DNA of 64,000 bases from Acanthopleuribacter pedis (GCF_017377855.1 NZ_JAFREP010000004.1:310001-374000); one strand, 5' to 3'. Shown: positions 8,713-17,781, counted from the stretch's first letter. Numbers and translations: made by a program. The notes: generated by a model not told the origin, from the sequence alone.

Positions 8713-9141
8713 ATGAGTCGGTCGACAAAACTTGCGACTGCTGCCCACATCATGATGTATCTGGCTTGGAATGAAGGTGATCGCGTGCGTATTGACGACA
8801 TCGCCAAGAGTGCCAACGCCAATCCGTCCCGTCTGCGGCAACTGTGTAGCCAACTATCGCAAGGTGGTTATATTCGTACCTATAAAGGGGCGAAGGGCGG
8901 CATTGAGGCTGTTCTGACGCCGGACCAAGTCTCTTTGCTCGATTTATGTGTTTGTATTGAAGATCTCAATTTTTTTGCGTTAACGCCCCATGAAGCGAAC
9001 CGCAAAGATCCGATTGGTAAGGTGATTGCCCCCACGCTGGCGCGGCTATACGACGATTACAACAATATTTTCCGTGAGTATCTAAAAGCCACCACCATTA
9101 TGGATCTGATTGACATGGCCGATCAGGCACCCAGCCTCTGA
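8713..9141 (+). CDS. Rrf2-family transcriptional regulator
   Basis: A 142-residue Rrf2-type winged-helix protein: N-terminal KLATAAHIMMYLAW, a recognition-helix region IDDIAKSANANPSRLRQLCSQLSQGGYI, and the wing with GAKGG typical of the family. The three-cysteine iron-sulphur cluster site of IscR and NsrR is absent; the only cysteines are one in the helix-turn-helix and two in LCVCIED, so it probably senses something other than through a [2Fe-2S] cluster, as in YwnA/CymR-like members. GGGAGG lies upstream of the ATG. The target gene is not evident; the next gene is an unrelated repeat protein. Confidence 0.88.
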   Translation: MSRSTKLATAAHIMMYLAWNEGDRVRIDDIAKSANANPSRLRQLCSQLSQGGYIRTYKGAKGGIEAVLTPDQVSLLDLCVCIEDLNFFALTPHEANRKDPIGKVIAPTLARLYDDYNNIFREYLKATTIMDLIDMADQAPSL

Positions 9142-9437
9142 CCGAAAGGGTGAATTCGGGTTTGCGAAATCCCGCCGGCTGTAGGCTTGCCGCCGGTTCG
9201 CATGGGAAAAAGTTTAATCTTTTGGCGTCGTGGACGATACACCCAAATACCCGCTTTGTTTGCATCCTTCGGGCGTGCGGCTGAAATACCGGGGCTCCCG
9301 CGAGGGTTCCGGTTTTCATCTTAAGGGCCGAGGGTTATCACTTAGCGTGTTCCCCTGTCTTCGATATAATGGCTGAACCCCGTCCTTCGCCCTCCGTTTC
9401 GTCACCATCGAAAACACTGTTCTTTCTCGAGAGTTTT

Positions 9438-10205
9438 ATGCCTTCTCAAACCGAAATGATTAAATCCTGGATGCGCCTTGTTTCCGATCCCCGTGCTTCG
9501 GGCGATCAATTGGAAAACGCCGCCTATTGGGAATCCATCAACCAGCCGTCGGAAACCCAGATTCGCCTGCGCGTGGCGCGGCATCGTTCAACCCCGGGTG
9601 AATTGCTGGCTAAGCTTTCGATGATCAACAACCTTCAAATTCAAGTGGCGGTGGCGGGGCATCCCAATTTACGCGAGTCGACGGCGGGTCATTTGCTGAA
9701 GTTACAGATTCGCGAGTTGCGCCGGGCCTTGGCTTCGAATCCGCGTATTCCTATTTTTGTTATGGAGAGGTTGGCCACGGATTATCGTGACGTACGTATG
9801 GCGCTCACCCGCAATCCGGCTTTGCCGCGTCAAATCCAGGCCGTTCTGGCCCGCGAGCGCGACAAAAAAATTCGCCTCGCTTTGACCAAAAACCTCAAAT
9901 TGTCGGTGGGGATTCTGGAACGGCTGAGCAAAGACAAGGTGGCTGAAATCCGTGCCTCGGTCGCGGCCCACCCCAACGTGCCTTTGGCCGGCTTGCGCGC
10001 CATGGGTCGTGATCGCTCGGAAATGGTTCGCGATGCGGTGTTTAACCGCGGTATCCAAGAGTTTTCCGACGATATTCCGCTGTTTCGCGAACTGGTCAAG
10101 GTTCGCCCCTCGCCCGTGGCCCTCAAGGCCCAAGAACATTTGGATTTTCTGCTCCAGCGCGATAAAAGCGCCAAGCTTATGGAAGCCGCGGGCCAAGGCG
10201 ACTAA
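9438..10205 (+). CDS. HEAT/LRV-like helical repeat protein
   Basis: A 255-residue alpha-helical protein built of about six repeats of roughly 23 residues, each with the pattern (A/V)xxxNPxxPxxxLxxLxxD, as in ASNPRIPIFVMERLATD, TRNPALPRQIQAVLARE and AAHPNVPLAGLRAMGRD. This resembles the leucine-rich variant (LRV)/HEAT-like repeats seen in bacterial scaffold proteins; I assign no specific function. The open frame starts at 9369, but I chose the ATG at 9438 (MPSQTEM) because the 23 residues before it are low-complexity Ser/Pro. The gene is convergent with yigZ, 11 bp away. Confidence 0.75.
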   Translation: MPSQTEMIKSWMRLVSDPRASGDQLENAAYWESINQPSETQIRLRVARHRSTPGELLAKLSMINNLQIQVAVAGHPNLRESTAGHLLKLQIRELRRALASNPRIPIFVMERLATDYRDVRMALTRNPALPRQIQAVLARERDKKIRLALTKNLKLSVGILERLSKDKVAEIRASVAAHPNVPLAGLRAMGRDRSEMVRDAVFNRGIQEFSDDIPLFRELVKVRPSPVALKAQEHLDFLLQRDKSAKLMEAAGQGD

Positions 10206-10216
10206 AGCGCTTTGAA

Positions 10217-10834
10217 TTAAGGTTCTTCCTTGGAAACCAGGGCCGCGCCGTTGGTGAGGCTGTCCAGTTCTTGTTCGAAATCAGCAATTTTTGGGCTTGG
10301 AATGCGTAGCGCGTATTGGGCGTCGAGTTCGTAGTGCTCCTCGTCGATGACGCCCTCAAAGCGGGTTAACAGGAGCTTGAACTGGGTGACGAAGGAATAG
10401 GGCAGCACTACCTCAAGGGCCGTATAGGTGATTTTTTCCTTGGTGGGCAAGGTCGCGAGGGCCGCCTGGACGCCGCCGCTGTAAGCGCGTACCAAACCGC
10501 CTTTGCCGAGTTTGGTGCCGCCGTAATAGCGGGTCACCACCGCCGCGATTTCGCCAATCCCGGAATGGGTGAGCACCAGGAGCATCGGGCGACCGGCGGT
10601 GCCGTGGGGTTCGCCGTCGTCGCTCATGCCCACAAAGGCGGAACTACCGGGCGGACCGGCCAGATAGGCCCAACAGTTGTGGGTGGCGTCCTCGTATTGT
10701 CCGCGCATGCGGGCGATAAAAGCTTGTGCCGCCGCGGGGTCCGGTGCATGACACAGGGTGGTAATGAAACGGCTGCGCTGGATTTCCTCTTCGACTTGGT
10801 GTTCGTCGACAGGAATTAAAAAACGATCACTCAC
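10217..10834 (-). CDS. yigZ: YigZ/IMPACT-family protein
   Basis: A 205-residue protein of the UPF0029/IMPACT family. The N-terminal Impact domain shows SRFITTL, HNCWAYLAG, SDDGEPHGTAGRPML and VTRYYGGTKLGKGGLVRAYSG; a smaller C-terminal ferredoxin-like DUF1949 domain follows. The family is linked to translation or protein-synthesis regulation, but the biochemical role in bacteria is not settled. I chose GTG at 10834 because AAGGAA lies five bases upstream; an in-frame ATG at 10858 has no such site. Confidence 0.9.
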   Translation of the reverse strand: MSDRFLIPVDEHQVEEEIQRSRFITTLCHAPDPAAAQAFIARMRGQYEDATHNCWAYLAGPPGSSAFVGMSDDGEPHGTAGRPMLLVLTHSGIGEIAAVVTRYYGGTKLGKGGLVRAYSGGVQAALATLPTKEKITYTALEVVLPYSFVTQFKLLLTRFEGVIDEEHYELDAQYALRIPSPKIADFEQELDSLTNGAALVSKEEP

Positions 10835-10936
10835 GTGCTTCCTTTGCGGGCGCACCATATGGATTCGGCTTGCGAGGGCGTCCTGTTCGCTAGGCTAGCA
10901 CATTCAAACCGCGAACCGTGAGGCGTGGCGGCCTAA

Positions 10937-11938
10937 TCAAGCGTGGTGCTCACCATGTACCAAATTGCGGGGATCCACTGTTCCCTTTCTGAATTGGACC
11001 AGATTGTCCAAGGTGGTTAGCACGATTCGGTCCATCGCTTCCTGGGTAAAAAACGCTTGGTGGGCGGTAATCAGCACATTGGGGAAGGTCATCAGGCGGG
11101 CGAAGACATCATCGGGAATGACCCGGTCGGAGAGGTCTTGGAAAAAGAGATCGGCTTCTTCCTCGTAGACGTCTAGCCCGAGGTAACCGAGCTTTTCGGT
11201 TTTTAGTGCTTTAATCGCGGCGCGTGTGTCCACCAGGCCGCCGCGGCTGGTGTTGATCAGCATGACGCCTTTTTTCATGGCCGCGAAGGCCGCTTCATTA
11301 ATCAGGTGATGGGTGGTCGGGGTGAGTGGGCAGTGAAGCGTGATGACATCGCTCGCCCGGATGAGTTCCTTGAAACCGACCCATTCATAGGGCTGATCAT
11401 CGGGTTGGGCGACCGGGTCGCTTATTAACACGCGGCAGCCGAGGCCGTGCATCATGCGCGCGACACATTGACCGATGCGACCGTATCCCACGATGCCCAC
11501 GGTTTTGGCGTGGAAATCGAAACCCATCAAACCGCCCAGGTTGAAATTGAATTCGCGGGTTCGCAGCCAAGCGCGGTGGATGCGGCGGTTGAGTGAGAGC
11601 ATTAAAGCCAAGGTGTGTTCCGCCACGGCGAAGGGCGAGTACTCGGGAACCCGTGCCACGGTCATGCCGAATTGTTCGGCGGTTTTAAGATCAACCTGAT
11701 TAAAGCCGGCGCAGCGGAGGAGAATCAAGCGCACACCGAGCTGGTGAAGTCCTTCGACGACCTCGGCGTTGAGGTCGTCGTTGACGAAGACACAGACCGC
11801 ATCGCCTTCGCCGACCATAGGAAGCGTGTGTTGACTGAGGCGTGCATCCAGAAACACCAGTTGGTGCTGGTCGGGATCCTGGTGTTTGAGAAAGGTGGTT
11901 CGTTCGTATGGCTGGGTGCCGAAGATGAGTAAACGCAT
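10937..11938 (-). CDS. ldhA: D-lactate dehydrogenase (LdhA type)
   Basis: A 333-residue NAD-dependent D-2-hydroxyacid dehydrogenase that reduces pyruvate to D-lactate in fermentative metabolism. Diagnostic stretches are YSPFAVAEHTLALML, LNRRIHRAWLRTRE, the NAD loop GYGRIGQ, INTSRGG with the catalytic Arg, and TAHQAFFT with the catalytic His; these follow E. coli LdhA closely. The ATG at 11938 has GGGGAGGAAACC upstream; the frame extends 20 codons further without support. It sits alone downstream of a 320-bp AT-rich gap. Confidence 0.93.
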   Translation of the reverse strand: MRLLIFGTQPYERTTFLKHQDPDQHQLVFLDARLSQHTLPMVGEGDAVCVFVNDDLNAEVVEGLHQLGVRLILLRCAGFNQVDLKTAEQFGMTVARVPEYSPFAVAEHTLALMLSLNRRIHRAWLRTREFNFNLGGLMGFDFHAKTVGIVGYGRIGQCVARMMHGLGCRVLISDPVAQPDDQPYEWVGFKELIRASDVITLHCPLTPTTHHLINEAAFAAMKKGVMLINTSRGGLVDTRAAIKALKTEKLGYLGLDVYEEEADLFFQDLSDRVIPDDVFARLMTFPNVLITAHQAFFTQEAMDRIVLTTLDNLVQFRKGTVDPRNLVHGEHHA

Positions 11939-12262
11939 GGTTTCCTCCCCGCTGGTCGAAAATACCTTCACTTCAGCGTTTCTAGCGAGGGATGTCAAGT
12001 GAGGGCATTGTGAATCAGAGCGCCTGTTGCTGTACCCTATTGCGCAATTAGTTTGTCGCTTAGGATGAAAAATTGGTTAAAATAGTTCAAGATGCAATAA
12101 ATCTGTTGCACAATCTTTAACTGAGTCCAGTTTCACTCAGTTTTGCATTGCTTTATGTGTGCACTTATCAATAAGCAACAAATTGGTTGCTAAAATGATC
12201 TGGTTGGTTGGGGTTTTGGATCCGATTTGCGGGAACTGGCGCCTCGTGACCCCTCGCCGCTT
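11939..12262. other. AT-rich intergenic region with inverted repeats
   Basis: This 324-bp gap between ldhA and the ATP-grasp gene is clearly more AT-rich than its surroundings, mainly 12040-12220. It holds the perfect palindrome ATTGCGCAAT at 12039-12048, and an inverted repeat AACTGAGT/ACTCAGTT at 12119-12126 and 12135-12142 with an eight-base loop. On the minus strand a TTGACA lies at about 11996-12001 upstream of ldhA but without a clear -10. It probably contains the ldhA promoter and operator sites. Confidence 0.4.
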
Positions 12263-13498
12263 TTACCGGTTGGATCGCTCGGTTTCGATGACGATGTCCG
12301 CGACAGCCCGTTCGGCGGCTGCTTGGGCCTCGGCCCGGGTTGACCCGATTGCAATCACCAAACCGGGCCGACCCGGATGGTTTTCGATGCTTCCGATTTC
12401 ATCCCCCGCTTGTACGCGGACCTCGCAGAAGGGAATCTCTTCCCGTGCTGCGACGGCTTCGGCGCCGGACACGCTGACGACCCGACCCGGCTCTGGAAAA
12501 AAGTAGCGCTGGCAAACGTGGCGTTGGTATTGGGGGGTCAAGGCTTGCGCGGTGACGGCTTCGCCCAAGGCCTGGCGAATGGCGCAGCCGACAAAATCGA
12601 CCCCGGTATTGAGCGGAATCGAGTGCGTGCAAAAATAGCCACCGCTCAAGCGGGTGGCTATTTCAATGACATAGGCACGCCCGCCGCTGAGAACCATGTC
12701 CCCTTTGACCACACCGTTTTGGACCCCCATGGCTAGGGCGGCGCGGGCAACTTCCTCGCGAATCAAGGCTTGCTCGGGCTCAGCCAAAAAGCTCGGCAAA
12801 TTGCCGCCGTCTTCCACCACGTGGGGGGCCAGGGCCGCCATGAGTTCGTAGTTCCGATCTGAAAAACCCGGCGTGTGCACGGCGCCGTTGAGCACCAGTG
12901 ATTCGGTGGATATCTGAGGACCTGGCAAAAAGGCTTCGACCATCACGCGACCCGTGGGCGAGAAGGGTTGCGCGTAGGAAAAGGCCCAGTCGAGATCGAT
13001 GCGGTTGGCGGCGTCGCCCAACTGTAAAACGCCCCGCGCGCCGCGGCTGTCGACGGGTTTTAGGATCAAGGGTTCGGGGTGCGCCTCACTTAGGGCCTTC
13101 AAATGCGCGGCGTCGCTTACGGCATGGTACCAAGGCAAGGCAACCCCGCCGCGCGCCAACTGATCCTTCATGGCCAATTTATCCATGGCGGCGCGGGCCG
13201 TGGCCAGGGAAATACCGGGTAGGCCGAGCGCCTCGGTGACGGTTGCCACCGTGGCGGGCACGTCGGAGCCCAGGCACATGGCCCCGTCGAGGCCTTTGCC
13301 TTGCGCCAGCAGCGTCCGCACCGCGGCAAGGGTTTGAGCGCCGTTGTAGGTGTCGGCGATCAAGGCCTCGTCGGCGTGCGCAAAACAGGGGGCCTCGGGA
13401 TTGCGGTCGCTGACCCAAACCCTGTAGCCCATGGCTTTGGCTTTTTGGACGCCGGGCACGGTTTCAATGCCGCCACCGACAAATAGAAGTGTTTTCAC
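12263..13498 (-). CDS. ATP-grasp domain protein, carbamoyl-phosphate-synthase-like
   Basis: A 411-residue ATP-grasp ligase. It begins with a Rossmann-like preATP-grasp part (LLFVGGGIETVPGVQKAK, then VSDRNPEAPCFAHAD), followed by LILKPVDSRGARGV in the nucleotide-binding loop, VEAFLPGPQIS, and the metal-binding region VIEIATRLSGGYF. Such enzymes join a carboxylate to an amine or thiol using ATP. I chose GTG at 13498 with GGGAGGAAG upstream; the frame to 13744 reads through the SDR gene. It is the last gene of the split transketolase operon (25 bp after the SDR), which resembles the gene content of some surface-sugar clusters. The substrate is unknown. Confidence 0.85.
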   Translation of the reverse strand: MKTLLFVGGGIETVPGVQKAKAMGYRVWVSDRNPEAPCFAHADEALIADTYNGAQTLAAVRTLLAQGKGLDGAMCLGSDVPATVATVTEALGLPGISLATARAAMDKLAMKDQLARGGVALPWYHAVSDAAHLKALSEAHPEPLILKPVDSRGARGVLQLGDAANRIDLDWAFSYAQPFSPTGRVMVEAFLPGPQISTESLVLNGAVHTPGFSDRNYELMAALAPHVVEDGGNLPSFLAEPEQALIREEVARAALAMGVQNGVVKGDMVLSGGRAYVIEIATRLSGGYFCTHSIPLNTGVDFVGCAIRQALGEAVTAQALTPQYQRHVCQRYFFPEPGRVVSVSGAEAVAAREEIPFCEVRVQAGDEIGSIENHPGRPGLVIAIGSTRAEAQAAAERAVADIVIETERSNR

Positions 13499-13523
13499 GG
13501 CTTCCTCCCGGTGCGGCTCCTGG

Positions 13524-14264
13524 TTAAAAATACAGACCACCGTTGACGTTGATGGTCTGGGCGGTGATGTAACGCGAGGCGTCCGAACCCAGGAACACCA
13601 CGGTTTGTGCGATCTCGGCGGGTGAACCCATGCGACCAAGCGGAATGCCTTCCAAGGCTTTTTGAACGGCCGGACTCTGGAGTCCGGCGGCGGCCATTTC
13701 CGACTGAACCAGACCGGCGGCCAAGGTGTTGCTGCGAATCCCACGTGGGGCGAGGAAGCGTCCGATGACTTGGCCCAGGGAGATCAAACCGGCTTTACTC
13801 GCGGCGTAATGGGCGGTGCGCGGTCCACCGTACTGACCACTGACGCTGCCGATATGGATCACCGAGCCGCCGTCCCGTAAAAAGGGCAGCGCGGTTTGGG
13901 TAACCACAAAGGGGCCCTTTAAATTGACGCCCAGCACCGCGTCCCAGTCTTCGTCGGTAATTTGATCAAAATCCGTGGGTTTGTTGATACCCGCGTTGTT
14001 GACGAGGATATCCACCGCGCCCCATTGCTGTTGGACGGTTGTGAACATGGTCGAAACCGCGGCGCGATCACAGACATCCGCCTGGAAACCACGACCGGTG
14101 CCCCCGTTTTCTTCAATCCAGGCGGTGACCTTGTCGGCCTCCGTTTTGTTTTCGCGGTAAGAGAAGGCGACTTTGGCGCCCGCGGTGATGAAGGCTTCAA
14201 TAATGGCGCGACCGATGCCGCGACTGCCGCCGGTGACGACGGCGATTTTTCCCTTTAATTCCAT
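13524..14264 (-). CDS. SDR-family oxidoreductase, FabG-like
   Basis: A 246-residue short-chain dehydrogenase. It shows the cofactor motif TGGSRGIG, NNAG, the catalytic Ser in HIGSVSGQY and the YAASK catalytic pair, and ends in INVNGGLYF as in 3-oxoacyl-ACP reductases. The position between a split transketolase and an ATP-grasp enzyme argues for a specialised sugar or metabolite reductase rather than the housekeeping FabG. The gaps are 21 bp to the transketolase C half and 25 bp to the ATP-grasp gene, so it lies in the same operon. Confidence 0.88.
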   Translation of the reverse strand: MELKGKIAVVTGGSRGIGRAIIEAFITAGAKVAFSYRENKTEADKVTAWIEENGGTGRGFQADVCDRAAVSTMFTTVQQQWGAVDILVNNAGINKPTDFDQITDEDWDAVLGVNLKGPFVVTQTALPFLRDGGSVIHIGSVSGQYGGPRTAHYAASKAGLISLGQVIGRFLAPRGIRSNTLAAGLVQSEMAAAGLQSPAVQKALEGIPLGRMGSPAEIAQTVVFLGSDASRYITAQTINVNGGLYF

Positions 14265-14285
14265 GAGTTTCCTCTTTCGGCTTGC

Positions 14286-15248
14286 TTAGGCTTTGCGGGC
14301 GATGACCCGTTTCGCGGCGGCGGCTACCGCGGCCGGGGTTAAACCATACTTGTGGTTGAGTTCATCTGGTTCGCCGGATTCGCCAAAGGTATCGCGGACG
14401 CCGACCATTTCCAGTGGGGCCGGGCGGTGAAGGGCCAGCGATTCGGCAACCGCACCGCCCAGACCGCCAAAGATATTGTGGTCCTCGGCGGAAACCACCG
14501 CGCCCGTTTTTGTGACGGAGGTCTCGAGGGTGGCGTGATCAAAGGGTTTGAGCGTGGCGGCGTTGACGACCTCGGCGGAAATGCCTTTTTCGGCCAAGTG
14601 CGCCGCCGCCTCAAGCGATTGGGCGACCATCTTGCCGCAGGCCACGAGGGTCACGTCGGAACCCTCGCGCAACACTTGGGCTTTGCCGATGGTGAAGTTG
14701 GGTTTGTGTTCAAAAATCCGCTGGGCGGGGCTGCGACCGGAGCGCATGTAAACGGGACCGTCGTATTTGAGCATCGCCTCGGTGGCGGCGGCGACCTCGA
14801 GCGGATCGGCCGGTGAAATCACGGTCATGCCGGGAATGGCGCGGTACATGGCCAAGTCTTCCAAGCACTGGGCGCTGGCGCCGTCGGGGCCGACGTCCAG
14901 GCCCGGGTGGCTGGCAACGATTTTGACGTTCCGTCGGGCGTAGGCGACAGAAAGTCGCACCTGTTCCACGGCGCGCAGGCTGAACACGGCGAAGGTGGTC
15001 ACAAAAACGGGAAGATCCACGGTCGCCATGCCGGCGGCCAGTGAAACCATGTTCTGTTCGGCAATGCCGCATTGATAAAAACGGCGCGGGTAGTGTTTGC
15101 GGAAGTGATGGGTGCCGGTGCCGCCGGCCACGTCGCCGTCCAAGACCACGAAGTCGGGGTAACGTTCGGCCAAATCCACCAAACTTTTACCAAACGCCTC
15201 GCGCAACGAATCACCGCTGCTACCGATGAGTTGGGGTGCGGCGCTCAT
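14286..15248 (-). CDS. Transketolase, C-terminal half subunit
   Basis: A 320-residue subunit with the pyrimidine-binding and C-terminal domains of transketolase. It has the catalytic glutamate region GIAEQNMVSLAAGMA, then FAVFSLRAVEQVR, GPDGASAQCLEDLAMYR, and a C-terminal Rossmann part with VSAEDHN. The gene overlaps the N-half gene by ATGA, so the two chains are made together and should form an alpha2-beta2 enzyme transferring a two-carbon ketol unit through thiamine diphosphate. Split transketolases like this are common in archaea and in sugar or natural-product clusters. Confidence 0.92.
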   Translation of the reverse strand: MSAAPQLIGSSGDSLREAFGKSLVDLAERYPDFVVLDGDVAGGTGTHHFRKHYPRRFYQCGIAEQNMVSLAAGMATVDLPVFVTTFAVFSLRAVEQVRLSVAYARRNVKIVASHPGLDVGPDGASAQCLEDLAMYRAIPGMTVISPADPLEVAAATEAMLKYDGPVYMRSGRSPAQRIFEHKPNFTIGKAQVLREGSDVTLVACGKMVAQSLEAAAHLAEKGISAEVVNAATLKPFDHATLETSVTKTGAVVSAEDHNIFGGLGGAVAESLALHRPAPLEMVGVRDTFGESGEPDELNHKYGLTPAAVAAAAKRVIARKA

Positions 15249-16138
15249 GGGTTCGCCTCCTCAAAAACGGCGCCGCTCAGGTAGGCGGCCCCTTGTTCAC
15301 GGGTCACACCACAGGCAGCCAGTGCATCTAACAAGTTGTCATCAGTTAACTTAACGCTGCCATGCCAGGCCGGTATGTCTTCCATGTAACCGACCCCTTT
15401 GCCTTTAATAGTGTGGGCGATGATCACCGTGGGCTTGTCTTTTTCTTGGTGAAAGGCGCCAAAGGCTGCCTGGATCGCCTCCAAATCGTGGCCGTCGATT
15501 TCCTGAACGGCCCAACCGAAGCTACGCCATTTATCACCAAGCGGTTCCAAACCCATAATCTCACTGTTGCGCGCATCGCTTTGCAGTTTGTTGTAGTCAA
15601 TAACGGCACAAAAGCGGTTGAGCCTGTAATGTGCCGCGAACATGGCGGTTTCCCAGACCTGACCTTCCTGGAGTTCACCGTCGCCTAGCATGGCGAATAC
15701 GGGCAAGTCGACCCCGCGATGGTGGAAGCCGAGCGCCATGCCGAGGGCGATGGAAAAACCCTGCCCGAGGGAGCCGGTGCTCGCTTCCACGAAGGGGGTG
15801 GCACCGACGTGCGGGTGCCCCTGCAAGGCGCGGTTGATTTTGCGCAATCCGCCCAGTTCGGACATCGGCAGTAACCCGGCCAGCGCCGCCACCGCGTAGT
15901 GTGCCGGGCAGGCATGACCTTTGGATAAAACAAAACGCGGCCGATTCCAATCGGAAAAGGCCGCGTCGGTTAACTGAAGTTCTTGGAAATAAAGGACTGT
16001 AAGCAGATCAACGGCCGAAAGGGAACCACCGGGGTGCCCGGACTTCGCATGGTAGATCATCGCCAGACTTAGACGGCGCGCCTGCAATGCGCGCCGCTCT
16101 AAATCGGCTGATGCAAGTTTGGTTTGAGGTGCATCCAA
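15245..16138 (-). CDS. Transketolase, N-terminal half subunit
   Basis: A 297-residue thiamine-diphosphate-binding subunit. KSGHPGGSLSAVDLLTVLYF, SKGHACPAHYA, SLGQGFSIALGMA and the GDGELQEGQVWE...DYNKLQ cofactor/Mg motif are visible. The start is most likely the TTG at 16138, seven bases after AGGAGG; the TTG at 16144 is only one base from that site, and no in-frame ATG is near. It is the first gene of the tktN-tktC-SDR-ATP-grasp operon. The porin gene ends 142 bp upstream on the same strand. Confidence 0.9.
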   Translation of the reverse strand: MDAPQTKLASADLERRALQARRLSLAMIYHAKSGHPGGSLSAVDLLTVLYFQELQLTDAAFSDWNRPRFVLSKGHACPAHYAVAALAGLLPMSELGGLRKINRALQGHPHVGATPFVEASTGSLGQGFSIALGMALGFHHRGVDLPVFAMLGDGELQEGQVWETAMFAAHYRLNRFCAVIDYNKLQSDARNSEIMGLEPLGDKWRSFGWAVQEIDGHDLEAIQAAFGAFHQEKDKPTVIIAHTIKGKGVGYMEDIPAWHGSVKLTDDNLLDALAACGVTREQGAAYLSGAVFEEANP

Positions 16139-16280
16139 AGCCAAACCTCCTGAAAGAGAAGGTGTTTACAAACCGTGGTTGACAGAGGTTTGTCGAAGGA
16201 TAGCAGGAATTGCTTCTGGTGCCGAGTGTGATTGCGTGGAAATCCGGTTCGATGCGGTTTCCCCGGTGTTGTCCCTTGGT

Positions 16281-17591
16281 TTAATCCGTGGGGACGCCGA
16301 AACGAATGCGTGCGCCCAAATTAAACTGCCAACGTTGGGTTTCGAAGGTGCCGCTTTCCCCGGTCGCGATGACGAAGTCGTCGGTTTCGGTGGAGGGCAC
16401 ATAATCAAGGTTGGTTACCTGGCGGTCGCGGTTCTGGGTGTATAGGATCGCGGCTTCCAGGATGTAGCGACGTTGGTAGGTGTAGGACACGCCGAAAGAG
16501 TAGGAGAAACGGTCGCCGTCGGGGAAGCTGGGTTCGACGGTTTCGCTGGGCATGGCGCGACGTACGTTGGCGAGGCCGATGCGCCACAGCAGCGCCTTGC
16601 GTTGCTGGAAGTCACCGTTCAAGCGGTAGCTGTAGACCTCTTCCCAGCCGCGTGGTTCCACAATGTTTTCCCCGCCGACGGAAATCACTTGGGTTTGGTT
16701 GCCGGACCAGTCCTCGCGAGACACGTCGAATTCGATGCGGGTCCGCACGGTGACCTTGGTGGCGAAACCCACTTGAATGCGCTCCGGCAGCTCCCAGGCG
16801 GTTAAGGCGTTGGTGTCGTTGAAACTGTTGTTAAACACATCCACCGCGCGCTGGTCGTTGAGCCGCGTCAGTTGGCTGACGCGGCTGTTGCCGTCCAGGT
16901 CGAGGTCGACCGCGGACTGGTAACTGGCGCCGATGCTGAACTTGCGGCCGGGGTAATACTGAATGCCGAAAATGAAGCCGGTGCCGTCGCCGTCGGTTTC
17001 CACTTTCTGGTGCGTTTCGAAGAATAGCGGATCGGCGTTGCCGTCGATGGGCCGATTCAGGACGCGGTCATAGTTGTAGTCGGCCAGCACGTAGCGGTAG
17101 CTGAGGCCGATGGACCAAGCGTCGGTCAGGCGGAAGCCGATACCGGCGAGAATGTCTTGGGTCAAAAATTCGGAACCTCGTGAAAGGAAACGGCCGGGGA
17201 AATCGGGCTCGTCCCAGTCAAGACGGAAGTGGTTGGTGGTGGTGGTGGCGAGGCCGAGGCCGAAACGGCCCATGGGTTTGGCGTAGAACAGGGACGGCAA
17301 GGCGTCGATGCTGCCCTCTGAGTCAAAAGTGGTCTGGCCCGCGTTGCTGTAAAACGATTTGCTGAAATGGGGACGAACTGAGAAAGCCAGCTCTTGGTAA
17401 GGCAGTTGCGCCAGACCGGCGGGGTTGTGAAAAACGGCCGAGGCGTCCTCGGCGCGGGCGACGACGGCACCCGCGGCACCGGTCGATTGCACACCCTGAT
17501 CGTAAATGCCGAAGCCGGAGGCGGCCAGAGGGGTGGTCAGCGACACCATCATTGTGATTAAAAGAAAAAAGAATCGTGAGCGTAAATTCAT
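16281..17591 (-). CDS. OmpP1/FadL-family outer membrane transporter
   Basis: A 436-residue outer membrane beta-barrel of the FadL/TodX family, which imports long-chain fatty acids or other hydrophobic compounds. A signal peptide covers about residues 1-24 (hydrophobic FFFLLITMMVSLTTPLAAS). The mature start GFGIYDQGVQSTGAAGA and EDASAVFHNPAGLAQL, with the NPAG motif, are the hallmark of the family; the rest alternates in beta strands and ends in an aromatic-rich barrel strand. I chose the ATG at 17591, with GAGG about nine bases upstream; the longer frame to 17744 is Arg-rich and implausible. Confidence 0.92.
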   Translation of the reverse strand: MNLRSRFFFLLITMMVSLTTPLAASGFGIYDQGVQSTGAAGAVVARAEDASAVFHNPAGLAQLPYQELAFSVRPHFSKSFYSNAGQTTFDSEGSIDALPSLFYAKPMGRFGLGLATTTTNHFRLDWDEPDFPGRFLSRGSEFLTQDILAGIGFRLTDAWSIGLSYRYVLADYNYDRVLNRPIDGNADPLFFETHQKVETDGDGTGFIFGIQYYPGRKFSIGASYQSAVDLDLDGNSRVSQLTRLNDQRAVDVFNNSFNDTNALTAWELPERIQVGFATKVTVRTRIEFDVSREDWSGNQTQVISVGGENIVEPRGWEEVYSYRLNGDFQQRKALLWRIGLANVRRAMPSETVEPSFPDGDRFSYSFGVSYTYQRRYILEAAILYTQNRDRQVTNLDYVPSTETDDFVIATGESGTFETQRWQFNLGARIRFGVPTD

Positions 17592-17743
17592 CAAACCATT
17601 CCTCAAAAAAGAATCCCTCCGTGTCGGCGAAGGAACGCGCGCGCGCCGGGGCCGGCGTGCGAGGCGACGCGCTAGCATAGCAAAATATCGGCCATGACTA
17701 AAGCGGGCGCGCGCGACCTTTGCGACGATTGTTCTTTTTCCCA

Positions 17744-17772
17744 TTGAATCACTTTGGTGATTTGGTTAGACT
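17744..17772 (+). promoter_or_regulatory. Candidate sigma70 promoter for aspS
   Basis: TTGAAT at 17744-17749 and TAGACT at 17767-17772 are separated by 17 bp, a fair -35/-10 pair on the plus strand. It would start transcription near 17779 and give aspS a leader of about 235 nt. It is a match by eye only. Confidence 0.45.
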
Positions 17773-17781
17773 GCGTCATTT

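Noticed and set aside
12119..12142. AACTGAGT/ACTCAGTT hairpin as a terminator of the ATP-grasp gene
   Set aside because: On the minus strand the stem is not followed by a T run; it is listed only as part of the AT-rich region.
14286..16138. Split transketolase as a frameshifted single gene
   Set aside because: The two frames meet in an ATGA overlap, each half has complete domain boundaries, and two-subunit transketolases are a known arrangement.
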